Shown: positions 8,820-17,189 of the stretch, piece after piece
Position numbering within the stretch: position 1 is the stretch's first letter
Layout of the letters: each line of letters starts with the position of its first letter
Assembly (NCBI RefSeq): GCF_000227685.2
Contig: NZ_CP007029.1
Location: 1,338,501 to 1,402,500, forward strand
From: Thioalkalivibrio paradoxus ARh 1
GTDB lineage: Bacteria > Pseudomonadota > Gammaproteobacteria > Ectothiorhodospirales > Ectothiorhodospiraceae
DNA length: 64,000 bases
Reading direction: 5' to 3'
Program-made: the position numbers and the translations under genes
The notes under the pieces: model-generated
Seen by the model: the letters and a program-made list of their open reading frames with translations, nothing else
Databases searched by the model: none
Told to the model about the DNA's origin: nothing

Positions 8820-10114
8820 GCGACCAGCGCGAGATTCGCATCGAAGTGCCGGTTCTGGCGCGAGTCGAGGGCGAGGGTGCGCTGGAGTTGACGGCCTCCG
8901 GCGGCAGGATCGAGGAACTGCGCCTGCGCATCTTCGAGCCGCCGCGCTACTTCGAGAAGTTCCTGGAGGGCCGGGGGGCTGACGAAGTCCTCGACGTGGT
9001 GGCACGGATCTGCGGGATCTGCCCGGTCGCCTACCAGATGACCGCGGTTCAGGCGCTGGAGAACGCCTTCGGGGTCGAGCCTTCGACCTGGGTCCGTGAT
9101 CTGCGCCGGCTGATGTACTGCGGCGAGTGGCTGCAGAGCCATGCGCTGCACATCCACCTGCTGGCGCTGCCCGATTTCCTCGGCTTCGACAACGCGATCG
9201 CGATGGCGGAGAAGCACCCGGAAGCAGTGCGCCGGGGTCTGCGCCTGCAGCGCCTGGGCAACGATCTGATCCGGTTGTTCGGGGGGCGTTCGGTGCACCC
9301 GGTGGGGATGCGCATGGGCGGCTTCCACCGGGCACCCGACCCGGAACGCGCCGCCGGGGTGCTGGCGGAACTCCGCGACGCGTTGCCGGACGCCGAGGCG
9401 CTGGTGGCGTTCACCGCCGGTCTCGAGCTGCCCGACGATATGCAGGACTTCACTTCAGTGGCGCTGCGCCACGAGAACGAATACCCGATGTACTCGGGCC
9501 GGATCGTATCGGACCGCGGGCTGGATCTCGCGGTGCACGAGTACCCCGAGCATTTCGAGGAATCCCATGTCGCGCATTCGACCGCGCTGTACGCCCACCT
9601 GCACGGGCAGCCCTATCTGGTCGGGCCGCTGGCGCGGCTGAACCTGAATCACGACCGGCTGTCGCCGCCGGCGCGAGCCGCGCTCGCGGCCACCGGCCTG
9701 CGTATGCCGAGCCGCAACATGTTTCATTCAGTGATCGCGAGGGCGGTCGAACTGCACGAAGCGGTGCTGCAGGCGATCGAGCTGCTGGAACGGTACCGGC
9801 CGCGGGAGCCCGCCTTTAGCCCCGTCGCCCCCGGGGCCGGGCAGGGAAGCGGGGCGACCGAGGCGCCGCGCGGCCTCCTCTGGCACCAGTACCGGCTCGA
9901 TGCCCAGGGCAAGGTCGCGCACGCGCAGATCGTCCCGCCGACGTCGCAGAACCAGGCGCGCATCGAGGACGACCTGCGCCGTTCACTCGAGCACTTCGGG
10001 CTGCACCACGACGACGATGCGTTGCGCCTGCATGGCGAAATGGTGATCCGCAACTACGATCCCTGCATCTCCTGCGCGACGCACTTCCTGAAGGTCCGCG
10101 TCCGGCGGAGGTGA
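8816..10114 (+). CDS. hydA: Group 3b [NiFe] hydrogenase large (alpha) subunit
   Basis: Catalytic Ni-Fe subunit of the soluble hydrogenase. The 432 residues carry both nickel-binding motifs, RICGICP (C66, C69) and DPCISCATH (residues 415-423), plus the early LARVEGEG segment. A nine-residue tail after the final His (FLKVRVRRR) should be removed by the protease encoded next. Length and motifs fit group 3b enzymes, which are bidirectional and couple H2 to NADP(H) and, in archaea, sulfur. It overlaps hydD by 4 bp. Confidence 0.92.
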   Translation: MSDQREIRIEVPVLARVEGEGALELTASGGRIEELRLRIFEPPRYFEKFLEGRGADEVLDVVARICGICPVAYQMTAVQALENAFGVEPSTWVRDLRRLMYCGEWLQSHALHIHLLALPDFLGFDNAIAMAEKHPEAVRRGLRLQRLGNDLIRLFGGRSVHPVGMRMGGFHRAPDPERAAGVLAELRDALPDAEALVAFTAGLELPDDMQDFTSVALRHENEYPMYSGRIVSDRGLDLAVHEYPEHFEESHVAHSTALYAHLHGQPYLVGPLARLNLNHDRLSPPARAALAATGLRMPSRNMFHSVIARAVELHEAVLQAIELLERYRPREPAFSPVAPGAGQGSGATEAPRGLLWHQYRLDAQGKVAHAQIVPPTSQNQARIEDDLRRSLEHFGLHHDDDALRLHGEMVIRNYDPCISCATHFLKVRVRRR

Positions 10115-10588
10115 ATGGGGCGTTCGAGCGGCACGATGCCCGTGCGGCCGCCGGCGCAGCGCTGGCGGATCCTGGGGGTGGGGTCGCCGGCCGCCGGCGA
10201 CGACCTCGGCTGGGCGGCAATCGAACGGTTGCGCGACGCGGGTCTCGACCGTCGGGCCGAGCTCGAAGCGCTGGACCGTCCGGGTCCGGCACTGATCGAC
10301 CGTTTCGAGCCCTCGACGAACGTGATCCTGATCGACGCGATCCAGGCCGGCCTGCCGCCCGGCAGCGTGCGGGAATTGAGCGTCGACGAGGTGATCGCAC
10401 GCGCACGCGTCGCGTCGACCCACGATCTCGGTCTGGCCGAAACCCTGCTGCTTGCCCGAGCGCTGGGTGTACTTCCGGCGCGACTGCATCTGATCGGCAT
10501 CGAGGCGGGTGCGGCCAACGGGGACCGCGGATGGCGCGCCAAGGCGTTGCGTGACGTGCTCGACCGTGTCCGCGTGCTGCTTTTCTGA
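10115..10588 (+). CDS. Hydrogenase maturation protease (HycI/HyaD type)
   Basis: Endopeptidase that trims the C-terminal tail of the large subunit after nickel insertion. The 157 residues contain the family features GVGSPAAGDDLGW (nickel-sensing acidic residues), ILIDAIQAG and HDLGLAETLLLA. The ATG directly abuts the hydA stop, so the gene is the fifth of the operon and very likely acts on HydA. A later in-frame ATG (10136) is an alternative start. Confidence 0.88.
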   Translation: MGRSSGTMPVRPPAQRWRILGVGSPAAGDDLGWAAIERLRDAGLDRRAELEALDRPGPALIDRFEPSTNVILIDAIQAGLPPGSVRELSVDEVIARARVASTHDLGLAETLLLARALGVLPARLHLIGIEAGAANGDRGWRAKALRDVLDRVRVLLF

Positions 10589-10706
10589 GCGCACGATCTG
10601 ACGGCGCCGGCCGATACATCCCCCCGCAGCCGTGGGGTGGCGTCGCCTGTGGTCGGTAGCGTCTGCTATCTTCGCGTCATTGGCCCCGCGATCACGGAAC
10701 CAGCTC

Positions 10707-11015
10707 ATGAGCGAACACGAACCCTCCGAAGCCGAACTGACCAAGGAACAGCGCATCCTCGCGATGGTGAAGAAGGTGCTGACCGATGTGGCCCGCGACA
10801 CCCACGCTCCGCCCGGCATTCAGCATCCGCTGACGGACCGGACCATCGAGGGTATCCGCGACTGCCTGTCGCTGATCGTCGCGCGGGAGCAGGAACTGGC
10901 CGACGCCCTGGGCCAGGAAATGAACATGCGGCCCCGCTATGTCGACGAGCCGCGCCAGAACACGGTCGTCCCGATCAACATCGACGCGTTGCGCAAGAAG
11001 CCGAAAGGCGACTGA
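10707..11015 (+). CDS. Conserved hypothetical protein, 102 aa
   Basis: Small soluble protein, acidic at the N-terminus and basic at the C-terminus (LRKKPKGD). It has two predicted helical stretches around KEQRILAMVKKVLTDVARD and IEGIRDCLSLIVAREQELADAL, and no signal peptide or membrane segment. I do not recognise the family. It lies between the hydrogenase operon and the glycosyltransferase cluster, separated from the protease gene by 118 bp, so it may have its own promoter. Confidence 0.7.
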   Translation: MSEHEPSEAELTKEQRILAMVKKVLTDVARDTHAPPGIQHPLTDRTIEGIRDCLSLIVAREQELADALGQEMNMRPRYVDEPRQNTVVPINIDALRKKPKGD

Positions 11016-11093
11016 GAATTGGGATCCGGCATCGGCGGCGCGGCCTCGGCGCAGTCCCGGCTGCCGCGGGACGGTGCGCGGACAGGCGATGGG

Positions 11094-12170
11094 ATGGACA
11101 CGAAGACCGCCTGTCAACGGCTGTTGGTGGTCCGCAACGACCGCCTCGGGGATTTCATGCTCGCCTGGCCGGCACTGGCGCTGCTGCGGTCCTCGTTGCC
11201 GGATACCCGGATCGCAGTGCTGGTGCCCGCCTATACCGAGCCGGTGGCCCGCGAATGCCCCTGGATCGATGACGTGCTCGTCGATCCGGGGCCGAACGCC
11301 GGTGCGGGTGCCGGGCGGGCGCTGCTGGCCGAACTCCGGCGCCGGCGTTTCGACGCGATGCTCACCCTGTTTTCGACCGCGCGAATCGGCTGGCTTGGCC
11401 TGCGGTCGCGGATCCCGCTGCGGCTGGCCCCGGCCACCAAGCCCGCGCAGTTCCTGTACCCGTTGCGGGTGCCCCAGCGCCGGTCGCGCTCGCTGAAGCC
11501 CGAGTATGTGTACAACGAGGATCTGGCCCGGGCGTTGCTGGGAAGGCTGGGTGCCGGAGTAAAGCCGGTGGCGCCGCCGTATTGGCCGCTGTCGCCTCAG
11601 GAGCGCGCAGCGGAACGCTCGGGTCTGGCCGATCGGCTCCGGATCCCTCCCGAGCGGCCGTGGTTCTTCGTGCATGCCGGGTCCGGCGGTTCGTCGAACA
11701 ACCTGAATGTCGCCCAGTACGCACAGCTGGTACACGCGGTGCATTCCCGACTGGCGGACGAGCCCGCACACGATGCGCCCGTCTGGATTCTGACCGCCGG
11801 CCCCGGCGAGGAACCGCGAACCCGCGAACTGGCCGCGATGCTGCTGGTACGCGGTCGCGAAACCGTCGTGTACGCCTCGCAGGCCGGGCTGGCGCGGTTC
11901 GCGCGCAGTCTGGGCGCGGCGGACCTGTTCCTGTCCGGGTCGACCGGGCCGCTGCACATCGCCGGCTGCCTGGATGTGCCTACGGTCGGTTTCTTTCCTT
12001 CGAAGCGTTCGTCGACCGCGTTGCGCTGGCGCCCCTGCAACTCGGAGGGGCGCACCGTGGGCCTGGAGCCGCCGCCGGGTGCGGGCGACACCGAGATGTC
12101 GCGCATCGACCCCGACCTGGCCGCGGACCGCGTCGCCGATTTCTGGCGCCGGCTGCGGATGGAGCGATGA
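11094..12170 (+). CDS. Glycosyltransferase family 9 (heptosyltransferase-like)
   Basis: Cytoplasmic sugar transferase probably acting in LPS inner-core assembly. The 358-residue product has the GT9 N-terminus RLLVVRNDRLGDFMLAWPAL and the C-terminal nucleotide-sugar site with SGSTGPLHIAGCLDVPTVGFF, both typical of WaaC/WaaF-like enzymes. The ATG at 11094 begins MDTKTACQRLL; the open frame extends upstream with no better signal. It heads a run of same-strand genes (kinase, methyltransferase, GT2, GT4) linked by overlapping start and stop codons. Confidence 0.85.
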   Translation: MDTKTACQRLLVVRNDRLGDFMLAWPALALLRSSLPDTRIAVLVPAYTEPVARECPWIDDVLVDPGPNAGAGAGRALLAELRRRRFDAMLTLFSTARIGWLGLRSRIPLRLAPATKPAQFLYPLRVPQRRSRSLKPEYVYNEDLARALLGRLGAGVKPVAPPYWPLSPQERAAERSGLADRLRIPPERPWFFVHAGSGGSSNNLNVAQYAQLVHAVHSRLADEPAHDAPVWILTAGPGEEPRTRELAAMLLVRGRETVVYASQAGLARFARSLGAADLFLSGSTGPLHIAGCLDVPTVGFFPSKRSSTALRWRPCNSEGRTVGLEPPPGAGDTEMSRIDPDLAADRVADFWRRLRMER

Positions 12171-12247
12171 CCGCGGTGCTTCTTCACACTTGGCGGCGTC
12201 TCGGCGCAGCCGTGTGGTTCTGGCTGCGGGGAGGGTGGCGGGCGTGA
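12167..12247 (+). CDS. Possible 26-residue membrane peptide overlapping both neighbours
   Basis: A tiny frame whose ATG overlaps the GT9 stop (ATGA at 12167-12170) and whose TGA overlaps the GTG of the kinase gene (GTGA at 12244-12247). The peptide is hydrophobic and rich in Trp and Arg (RRLGAAVWFWLRGGWRA). The double overlap is what a translational bridge would look like, but the same bases hold the kinase ribosome-binding site, so chance is possible. Confidence 0.25.
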   Translation: MTAVLLHTWRRLGAAVWFWLRGGWRA

Positions 12248-12996
12248 AAGCGCGGCGGCCGCCGGAGTTCGCGCTGCGCCAGCTGAAAAACGACGCGCCC
12301 CGGATCGTGTGGCTGATCCGTCCGCCCGGTGAGTCGCCGCAGGTGCTCAAGATCCTGCCGCTCAGCCCGCGCCGGTTTCTGACCTACCTGCTGGGGATCA
12401 GCGCACCCCAGCGCGCGGTTCGGGGCAGCGGCTTGCTGCGCCGCGCGGGCGTTGCGGTGCCCGAGGTGCTGTCCGGGCCCGAGATCGTGTTCGGCCGTGA
12501 GGGCTCGCGTATCGAGCTCCGAGTTTCCTACGTTCCTGGCGTATCTGGCTGGGAAGTTCTGCAGCGGGTTGTGCAGGATCCCTTCGCAGATCCACGGAAG
12601 CTGCGCGCGGTTGCGCGTTCTCTCGGGAGGGTCGTGGGCTGCCTGATCCGGAATGCGCTGTTCCATCGCGATCTCAAGATCGAGAACTTCGTGATCGACG
12701 CGGCCGGCCAGGTGTGGATCGTCGACACCGACGGTGTGCGGCCGATGCGCAACCGCGTCAGGGAAATCGAGAGGATGCTGGGCCGGCTCGCGGTACAGTC
12801 GCAGGAGGCCGGGATACACATTCCGTTCGGGGTGCGGTTCAGCCTGCTGCGTGAGGCGTTGCGTCCGCTTGGCCGCGAGGATCGCAGCGCGGTGATCGCC
12901 CGTCTCCGGGACCAGTTCTGGGTCCCCGGTCTCCATCGCTTGCCGATGCATCCGGGCCGCGATCCCGGCCGGCGGATCGTGCCGAAGACGCCGTGA
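12244..12996 (+). CDS. Lipopolysaccharide core kinase (WaaP/Kdo kinase-like)
   Basis: Predicted kinase phosphorylating LPS core heptose or Kdo. The 250-residue protein has a small kinase fold with the catalytic loop FHRDLKIENFVID and the metal-binding VDTDGVR, as in the RIO/WaaP group. The GTG at 12244 is chosen because GGGGAGG lies 8 bp before it; no in-frame ATG is well placed. It follows the GT9 gene closely, supporting a role in core modification. Substrate cannot be told from sequence. Confidence 0.8.
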   Translation: MKARRPPEFALRQLKNDAPRIVWLIRPPGESPQVLKILPLSPRRFLTYLLGISAPQRAVRGSGLLRRAGVAVPEVLSGPEIVFGREGSRIELRVSYVPGVSGWEVLQRVVQDPFADPRKLRAVARSLGRVVGCLIRNALFHRDLKIENFVIDAAGQVWIVDTDGVRPMRNRVREIERMLGRLAVQSQEAGIHIPFGVRFSLLREALRPLGREDRSAVIARLRDQFWVPGLHRLPMHPGRDPGRRIVPKTP

Positions 12997-13114
12997 TCCC
13001 GCCGGCACCCTCCGATGCCCGGGCGGCAGGCGGTCCGAATGGTGCCGTCAAACCGGTGCTCCGCATGGTGTGTCGGGGTACCCTGTGTCCCTGTTGCGCT
13101 GACGGGTGAACGGG

Positions 13115-13846
13115 ATGGCCCTCAATCGAGCTTTCTACCTGCGAGCCACCGCGACCGGCCATCGATTCGACCATGTCGCCGAGGTCGGTGTGTACCATCC
13201 GGAAACGTCGAACGTGCACGATTTCATCCTGGACGGTATCCGGGCTACATTGGTGGAGCCGGAGCCTGCGTCGGTGGAACTGATCCGGGCGTACTTCCAG
13301 GGGCGGTCGAACGTCGAGCTGCACGCCTGTGCGCTCTGTGATTTCGACGGGGAAGTGAAACTGCTCTACCGGGGCAGCTCGACCCATGTCGCGACCCTGG
13401 ACAGCAGCCCGGCGCTGGTCAACGACGGTTCCGGCCGGGACGAAGCACAGGCGTTCACGGCACCCTGCACGCGGTTCAGCACCATCGACGACGGTAGCAT
13501 CGACCTGCTGTCGGTCGACACCGAAGGCAGCGAGTGGTTCGTGCTGAAGCACATGACCAGTCGGCCCACGATCATCTCCGTCGAGACCCATGGCGGCGCC
13601 TACACGAATCCGTATCTCCGGGAAATCCGCCACTGGATGGAGCGCAACGGCTACACGATCTGGTACAAGGACCGGAGCGATTCGGTCTACGTGCGCCGCG
13701 GCGAGATCGCGGTGACCCCGCTGGATCGGTTGCGGGTATGGGGCATGGATGCGCGCATCCGCGCGGGTGCGCTGGCCAAGCGGATGAAGCAGTGGATCCG
13801 CGGCGGGGCGGGTGCGCGTTCCGGTCGGGGGAGGGAAGCCGGATGA
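13115..13846 (+). CDS. FkbM family methyltransferase
   Basis: SAM-dependent O-methyltransferase, probably modifying a glycan sugar given its neighbours. The 243-residue product shows the FkbM pattern: a SAM-binding strand (HVAEVGVYHPETSN), TLVEPEPASVELI, SIDLLSVDTEGSEWFVL and a C-terminal basic tail. ATG 13115 (MALNRAFYL) is taken; a GTG three codons upstream (13106) is equally possible because neither has a clear ribosome site. Its stop overlaps the GT2 start. Confidence 0.8.
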   Translation: MALNRAFYLRATATGHRFDHVAEVGVYHPETSNVHDFILDGIRATLVEPEPASVELIRAYFQGRSNVELHACALCDFDGEVKLLYRGSSTHVATLDSSPALVNDGSGRDEAQAFTAPCTRFSTIDDGSIDLLSVDTEGSEWFVLKHMTSRPTIISVETHGGAYTNPYLREIRHWMERNGYTIWYKDRSDSVYVRRGEIAVTPLDRLRVWGMDARIRAGALAKRMKQWIRGGAGARSGRGREAG

Positions 13847-14613
13847 CGCCGTTGCCGATTACCGCGACCGTGATCACGCTCAACGAGGAGGCAATGATCG
13901 CCGGCTGTATCCGGTCGCTGCGCCCGGTCTGCGACGAGATCATCGTTGTCGATTCGCTGAGTGCCGACCGCACCCGGGAGATCGCCGCGGCCGAGGGCGC
14001 GCGGGTGATCGAACAGGCCTACCTCGGGGACGGGCCGCAGAAGGCGCATGGCGTGCCGTTCGCAAGGAACGACTGGATCCTGTCGCTCGATGCCGACGAA
14101 CGCCTCGAGGACGATGCGGTCGCGCTGATCCGCGGGCTGCCGCTCGACGACCCGCGCACCGCCTATGCGCTGCGGCGCCGGAACTTCGTCGGCAACCACT
14201 GGATCCGCGCGGCCGGGTTCTACCCGGATTCGGTCGTGCGCCTGTACCACCGTGGCACCTCGGGGTATTTGCCGCGCAAGCATCATTCGCGGGTCGAGGC
14301 GCCGCGCGTGCGGCGGCTGAAGGGCCATATCCGGCATTTCACCTACGAAGATCTGTCGCACTGGATCCGGCGCATCGACGAACTGTCGGCACTCGATGCC
14401 TGGGCGATGAAGGACCGTGGCGTGCGCCCATCGGGCTGGCGGCCTGCCGTGCACGCGCTGGTGGCGTTGCTGCGCAAGCTGGTGTTCAAGGGTGGCGTAT
14501 TTCAGGGAGCGGACGGAATGACCGTCGCGGTCACGACAGCGTTCAACGCCTACATGAAATACGCGAAGCTGAACGAACTCTACGAGCGCGAGCAGGGCGG
14601 GCCGCGGGAGTGA
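13843..14613 (+). CDS. Glycosyltransferase family 2 (WaaE/KdtX-like LPS core transferase)
   Basis: GT-A fold sugar transferase of 256 residues. It begins with ITATVITLNEEAMIAGCIRS, then DEIIVVDSLSADRT and WILSLDADERLEDD (metal-binding DAD), and has the C-terminal region with KHHSRVEAP and a long basic helix, all as in the WaaE/lgtF-type core beta-glucosyltransferases. A GGGGGAGG site precedes the ATG. It is linked by overlaps to the FkbM gene before and the GT4 gene after. Confidence 0.85.
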   Translation: MTPLPITATVITLNEEAMIAGCIRSLRPVCDEIIVVDSLSADRTREIAAAEGARVIEQAYLGDGPQKAHGVPFARNDWILSLDADERLEDDAVALIRGLPLDDPRTAYALRRRNFVGNHWIRAAGFYPDSVVRLYHRGTSGYLPRKHHSRVEAPRVRRLKGHIRHFTYEDLSHWIRRIDELSALDAWAMKDRGVRPSGWRPAVHALVALLRKLVFKGGVFQGADGMTVAVTTAFNAYMKYAKLNELYEREQGGPRE

Positions 14614-15671
14614 ACCTGCTGTTCGTCGATCCCAAGTCCTCGACCCCGTACGACGGCCCAAGCCTGAAGCGGGGTGCGGTGGGCGGTACCGAGGCGTCGC
14701 TGGTCGCGGTCGCCGAGGGTCTGGCCAGTGCGCATGCGGTGGCGGTCGAGCAACTCGGCCGTTCCCGGCCGACCGAAATCGCGCCGGGCCTGCGCTATCT
14801 GCCTCTGGACACGCCGGAGCCGTTTGGCGGGGAACCGGCCGACGCAGTGGTGGTCCTGCGCCGCATCCGGCTCGCCGCCCGGTACCGCCAGCGTTTCCCC
14901 GATAGCCGGCTCCATGTCTGGATTCACAACTGGCAGCGCCCGGAGGTGATGCTGAAGAGAGCGGTGCTCGCGCGCAGCCGGTGTTCGGTGATCGCGGTGT
15001 CGGATGCGCTGGCGCAGGCCAGCGATCGCCTGATCAACGGCGTGCCTGCGCGCCTGCTCGGCACGCTGGTCGGGGGTGGAGCGCGGGTGCCGATCCGGCG
15101 CATCTACAATCCCGTGGACGACAGCCTGCAGGTCGAGACGGCACCCGTCGACCGCGACCGGATGATCTTTTTCAGTACGCCGAACAAGGGCCTGCGCCGC
15201 GTACTGCAGGCTTTCCTGGCGGTGCAGCGGGCGCTACCCGCAATGCAGCTCGCGATCGCGGGAAGTACCCCGGAGGTTCTGGAGCAGTACGTGCCCGGCT
15301 GCACGACCCGGCCAGGGATCCGCGTGCTCGGCCGGCTGCCGCGCGACGAGGTGCTGCGCCACGTGCGTGAATCGCTGTGCGTGTTCTACCCGCAGGACGA
15401 GCATCCCGAAACCTTCGGTCTGGTGTTTGCGGAGGCCCACGCCGTAGGAACCCCGGTTCTGGCCCATGATTTCGGCGCTGCCGCCGAGATCATCGACGAC
15501 CCGGCGCAACTGGTCGATGCGCGCGATCATGCTGCGATCGTCGCTCGGGTGGCCGACTGGCGTTCGGGCGGGCGGCCGAGGGTCGTCGGCCGTCCCGCCC
15601 TGCGCAGGTCGGCGGTGCTCGGCGAGTGGCGCCGGCTGCTCGAAACGCCGGCTGATTGCGATCGACCCTGA
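14610..15671 (+). CDS. Glycosyltransferase group 1 (GT4 family)
   Basis: GT-B fold sugar transferase of 353 residues, last gene of the surface-glycan run. It starts on GTG overlapping the GT2 stop (GTGA). The N-terminal part contains GGTEASLVAVAEGLA, and the C-terminal nucleotide-sugar domain contains the GT4 signature EHPETFGLVFAEAHAVGTPV with the donor-binding glutamates. The sugar transferred is unknown; context points to LPS core or a related surface glycan. Confidence 0.82.
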   Translation: MNLLFVDPKSSTPYDGPSLKRGAVGGTEASLVAVAEGLASAHAVAVEQLGRSRPTEIAPGLRYLPLDTPEPFGGEPADAVVVLRRIRLAARYRQRFPDSRLHVWIHNWQRPEVMLKRAVLARSRCSVIAVSDALAQASDRLINGVPARLLGTLVGGGARVPIRRIYNPVDDSLQVETAPVDRDRMIFFSTPNKGLRRVLQAFLAVQRALPAMQLAIAGSTPEVLEQYVPGCTTRPGIRVLGRLPRDEVLRHVRESLCVFYPQDEHPETFGLVFAEAHAVGTPVLAHDFGAAAEIIDDPAQLVDARDHAAIVARVADWRSGGRPRVVGRPALRRSAVLGEWRRLLETPADCDRP

Positions 15672-15752
15672 GGCCGCGCCGGGTCCTGCACGGCACTCGA
15701 GCGGGGGACAGGCCGCGCCCGGAAGGACCCGGGATGGTTTCGGAATCCGGCT

Positions 15753-16907
15753 CTAACCGCGGAACGCGGCTTGCCGCGCGTTGGCACTGGTGTACTCCCG
15801 GGTCAGCGCATCGACATGGGTGCGCAGGCTGAACCGCTCGCAGGCGCGCTGGTGTGCCGCCAACCCCAGGCGATCGCGTAGCTCAGGATCGGCGGCCAGC
15901 TCGGCGATGGCTGCTGCCCAGGCGGACGGATCCGACGGATCGGCGAGCCGCCCCGTATGGGTGTCGAGGATCTCCGGAATCGCCCCGCTGTTCGACCCGA
16001 TCACCGGCCGCGCCGCCGCCATCGCCTCGATCACCGTCAGGCCGAAGGCCTCGTTCAGCGACGGGACACAGACGATGTCCAGCGCTTCGAGCACGCGCGG
16101 CAGGTCGGAACGGAAACCGGTGAAATGGACCCGCGCCGCGAGGCCATGAGCTTGGACATATCGCTGCAGTTCCTGCACGAAATCCGGGTCGCTGCCTTCG
16201 TCAGCGTGCAGCCCTCCAGCGATCACGCCGTGGATCTCCAGCTCCTGCGAATCCCGCTCGAGCCGTTGCAGGGTCTCGAGGAACAGCCGCTGTCCCTTTG
16301 CGGGGGTCAGGCGTCCGGGCAGCCCGACCGCGAGCGCCCCTTCAGGAATCTCCAGGGACCGGCGCATCGCCGTGCGTGCGGCAGGATCGAGTCGCGGCCG
16401 GTAGGGCTCGGGGTCGATGCCGAGGTATAGACGCCGTATCCGCTCGGGCGGCAGCGGAAAGGCCTTCAGGTTGCGCGCCCGCGTCGCGTCGCTGATCGAG
16501 AACAGCCGGTCGAGCCGGCGGTAGATCCAGCGATGCAACAGATCCTTCTTGGGCCGGGTCACGCCCATGTGATCGGTGAAAAACAGCCCGATCTCCGGCC
16601 GGAACGCCTTCAGCAGAGCGCCCACTCGCAGATCCGAGGACTTGTGACAATGGACGGTGCGGATGTCCTCCCGTTGCATGCAGCGCAGCAAGCGCGGCAG
16701 GGCCAGCAGGGCCCCGGCCCGCGACGACACCGTCAGCGGCGTGTCACCGGCTGCCTCGAGGCTCGATGCCACGCGCGACCCGCTCAGGGCGAGGCCTCGC
16801 GGCTGCCAGCCCTGCCGGCGCAATTCCGGGAACACGCGCGCCGGATACATCTCCAGCCCACCCCAGCCCTCCGACAGGCAGATTTGCAGAACCTTCTGCG
16901 AGGACAC
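15753..16907 (-). CDS. Glycosyltransferase group 1 (GT4 family)
   Basis: Second GT4 enzyme, 384 residues, convergent with the preceding cluster. It begins VSSQKVLQICLSEGWGGLEMYP, has GLPGRLTPAKGQRLFLETL in the donor domain and the signature NEAFGLTVIEAMAAARPVIG. The GTG at 16907 is chosen for the GGGAGG site 5-6 bp upstream; the frame stays open further back without a start signal. Likely part of the same LPS/surface polysaccharide pathway. Confidence 0.85.
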   Translation of the reverse strand: MSSQKVLQICLSEGWGGLEMYPARVFPELRRQGWQPRGLALSGSRVASSLEAAGDTPLTVSSRAGALLALPRLLRCMQREDIRTVHCHKSSDLRVGALLKAFRPEIGLFFTDHMGVTRPKKDLLHRWIYRRLDRLFSISDATRARNLKAFPLPPERIRRLYLGIDPEPYRPRLDPAARTAMRRSLEIPEGALAVGLPGRLTPAKGQRLFLETLQRLERDSQELEIHGVIAGGLHADEGSDPDFVQELQRYVQAHGLAARVHFTGFRSDLPRVLEALDIVCVPSLNEAFGLTVIEAMAAARPVIGSNSGAIPEILDTHTGRLADPSDPSAWAAAIAELAADPELRDRLGLAAHQRACERFSLRTHVDALTREYTSANARQAAFRG

Positions 16908-17189
16908 TTCGCCTCCCTGGTGGCAAGGGTTCGGTGCGGGCGGCCCCGCGATGGCCGTGATTCTAGCGGCGCTGGCGCGCCGATGCCCGATCGGGCGGCG
17001 TGCAGGCGATTGGGGGGTAGCGGCCCAGGTGAGGCTCTTGCGGCCAGCGACCGCAGGGGCACTTCCGCCGGCGCGCGTAGCGTTGTACCCTCGCCGATCG
17101 TGGGGGAGACTTGCGCTCACCTGCACGGCCTCTGCAGCGGGCGCACAACCAACGGTGGGTCCGCCATCCCTCTAGAAGGAGTATCGACC

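Noticed and set aside
7095-9335. 746-codon open frame on the minus strand opposite the hydrogenase genes
   Set aside because: Antisense shadow of hydG, hydD and hydA caused by high third-position GC; no domain or start signal.
10692-12350. 552-codon minus-strand frame opposite the GT9 gene
   Set aside because: Composition is typical of a shadow frame and the plus-strand GT9 has clear motifs.
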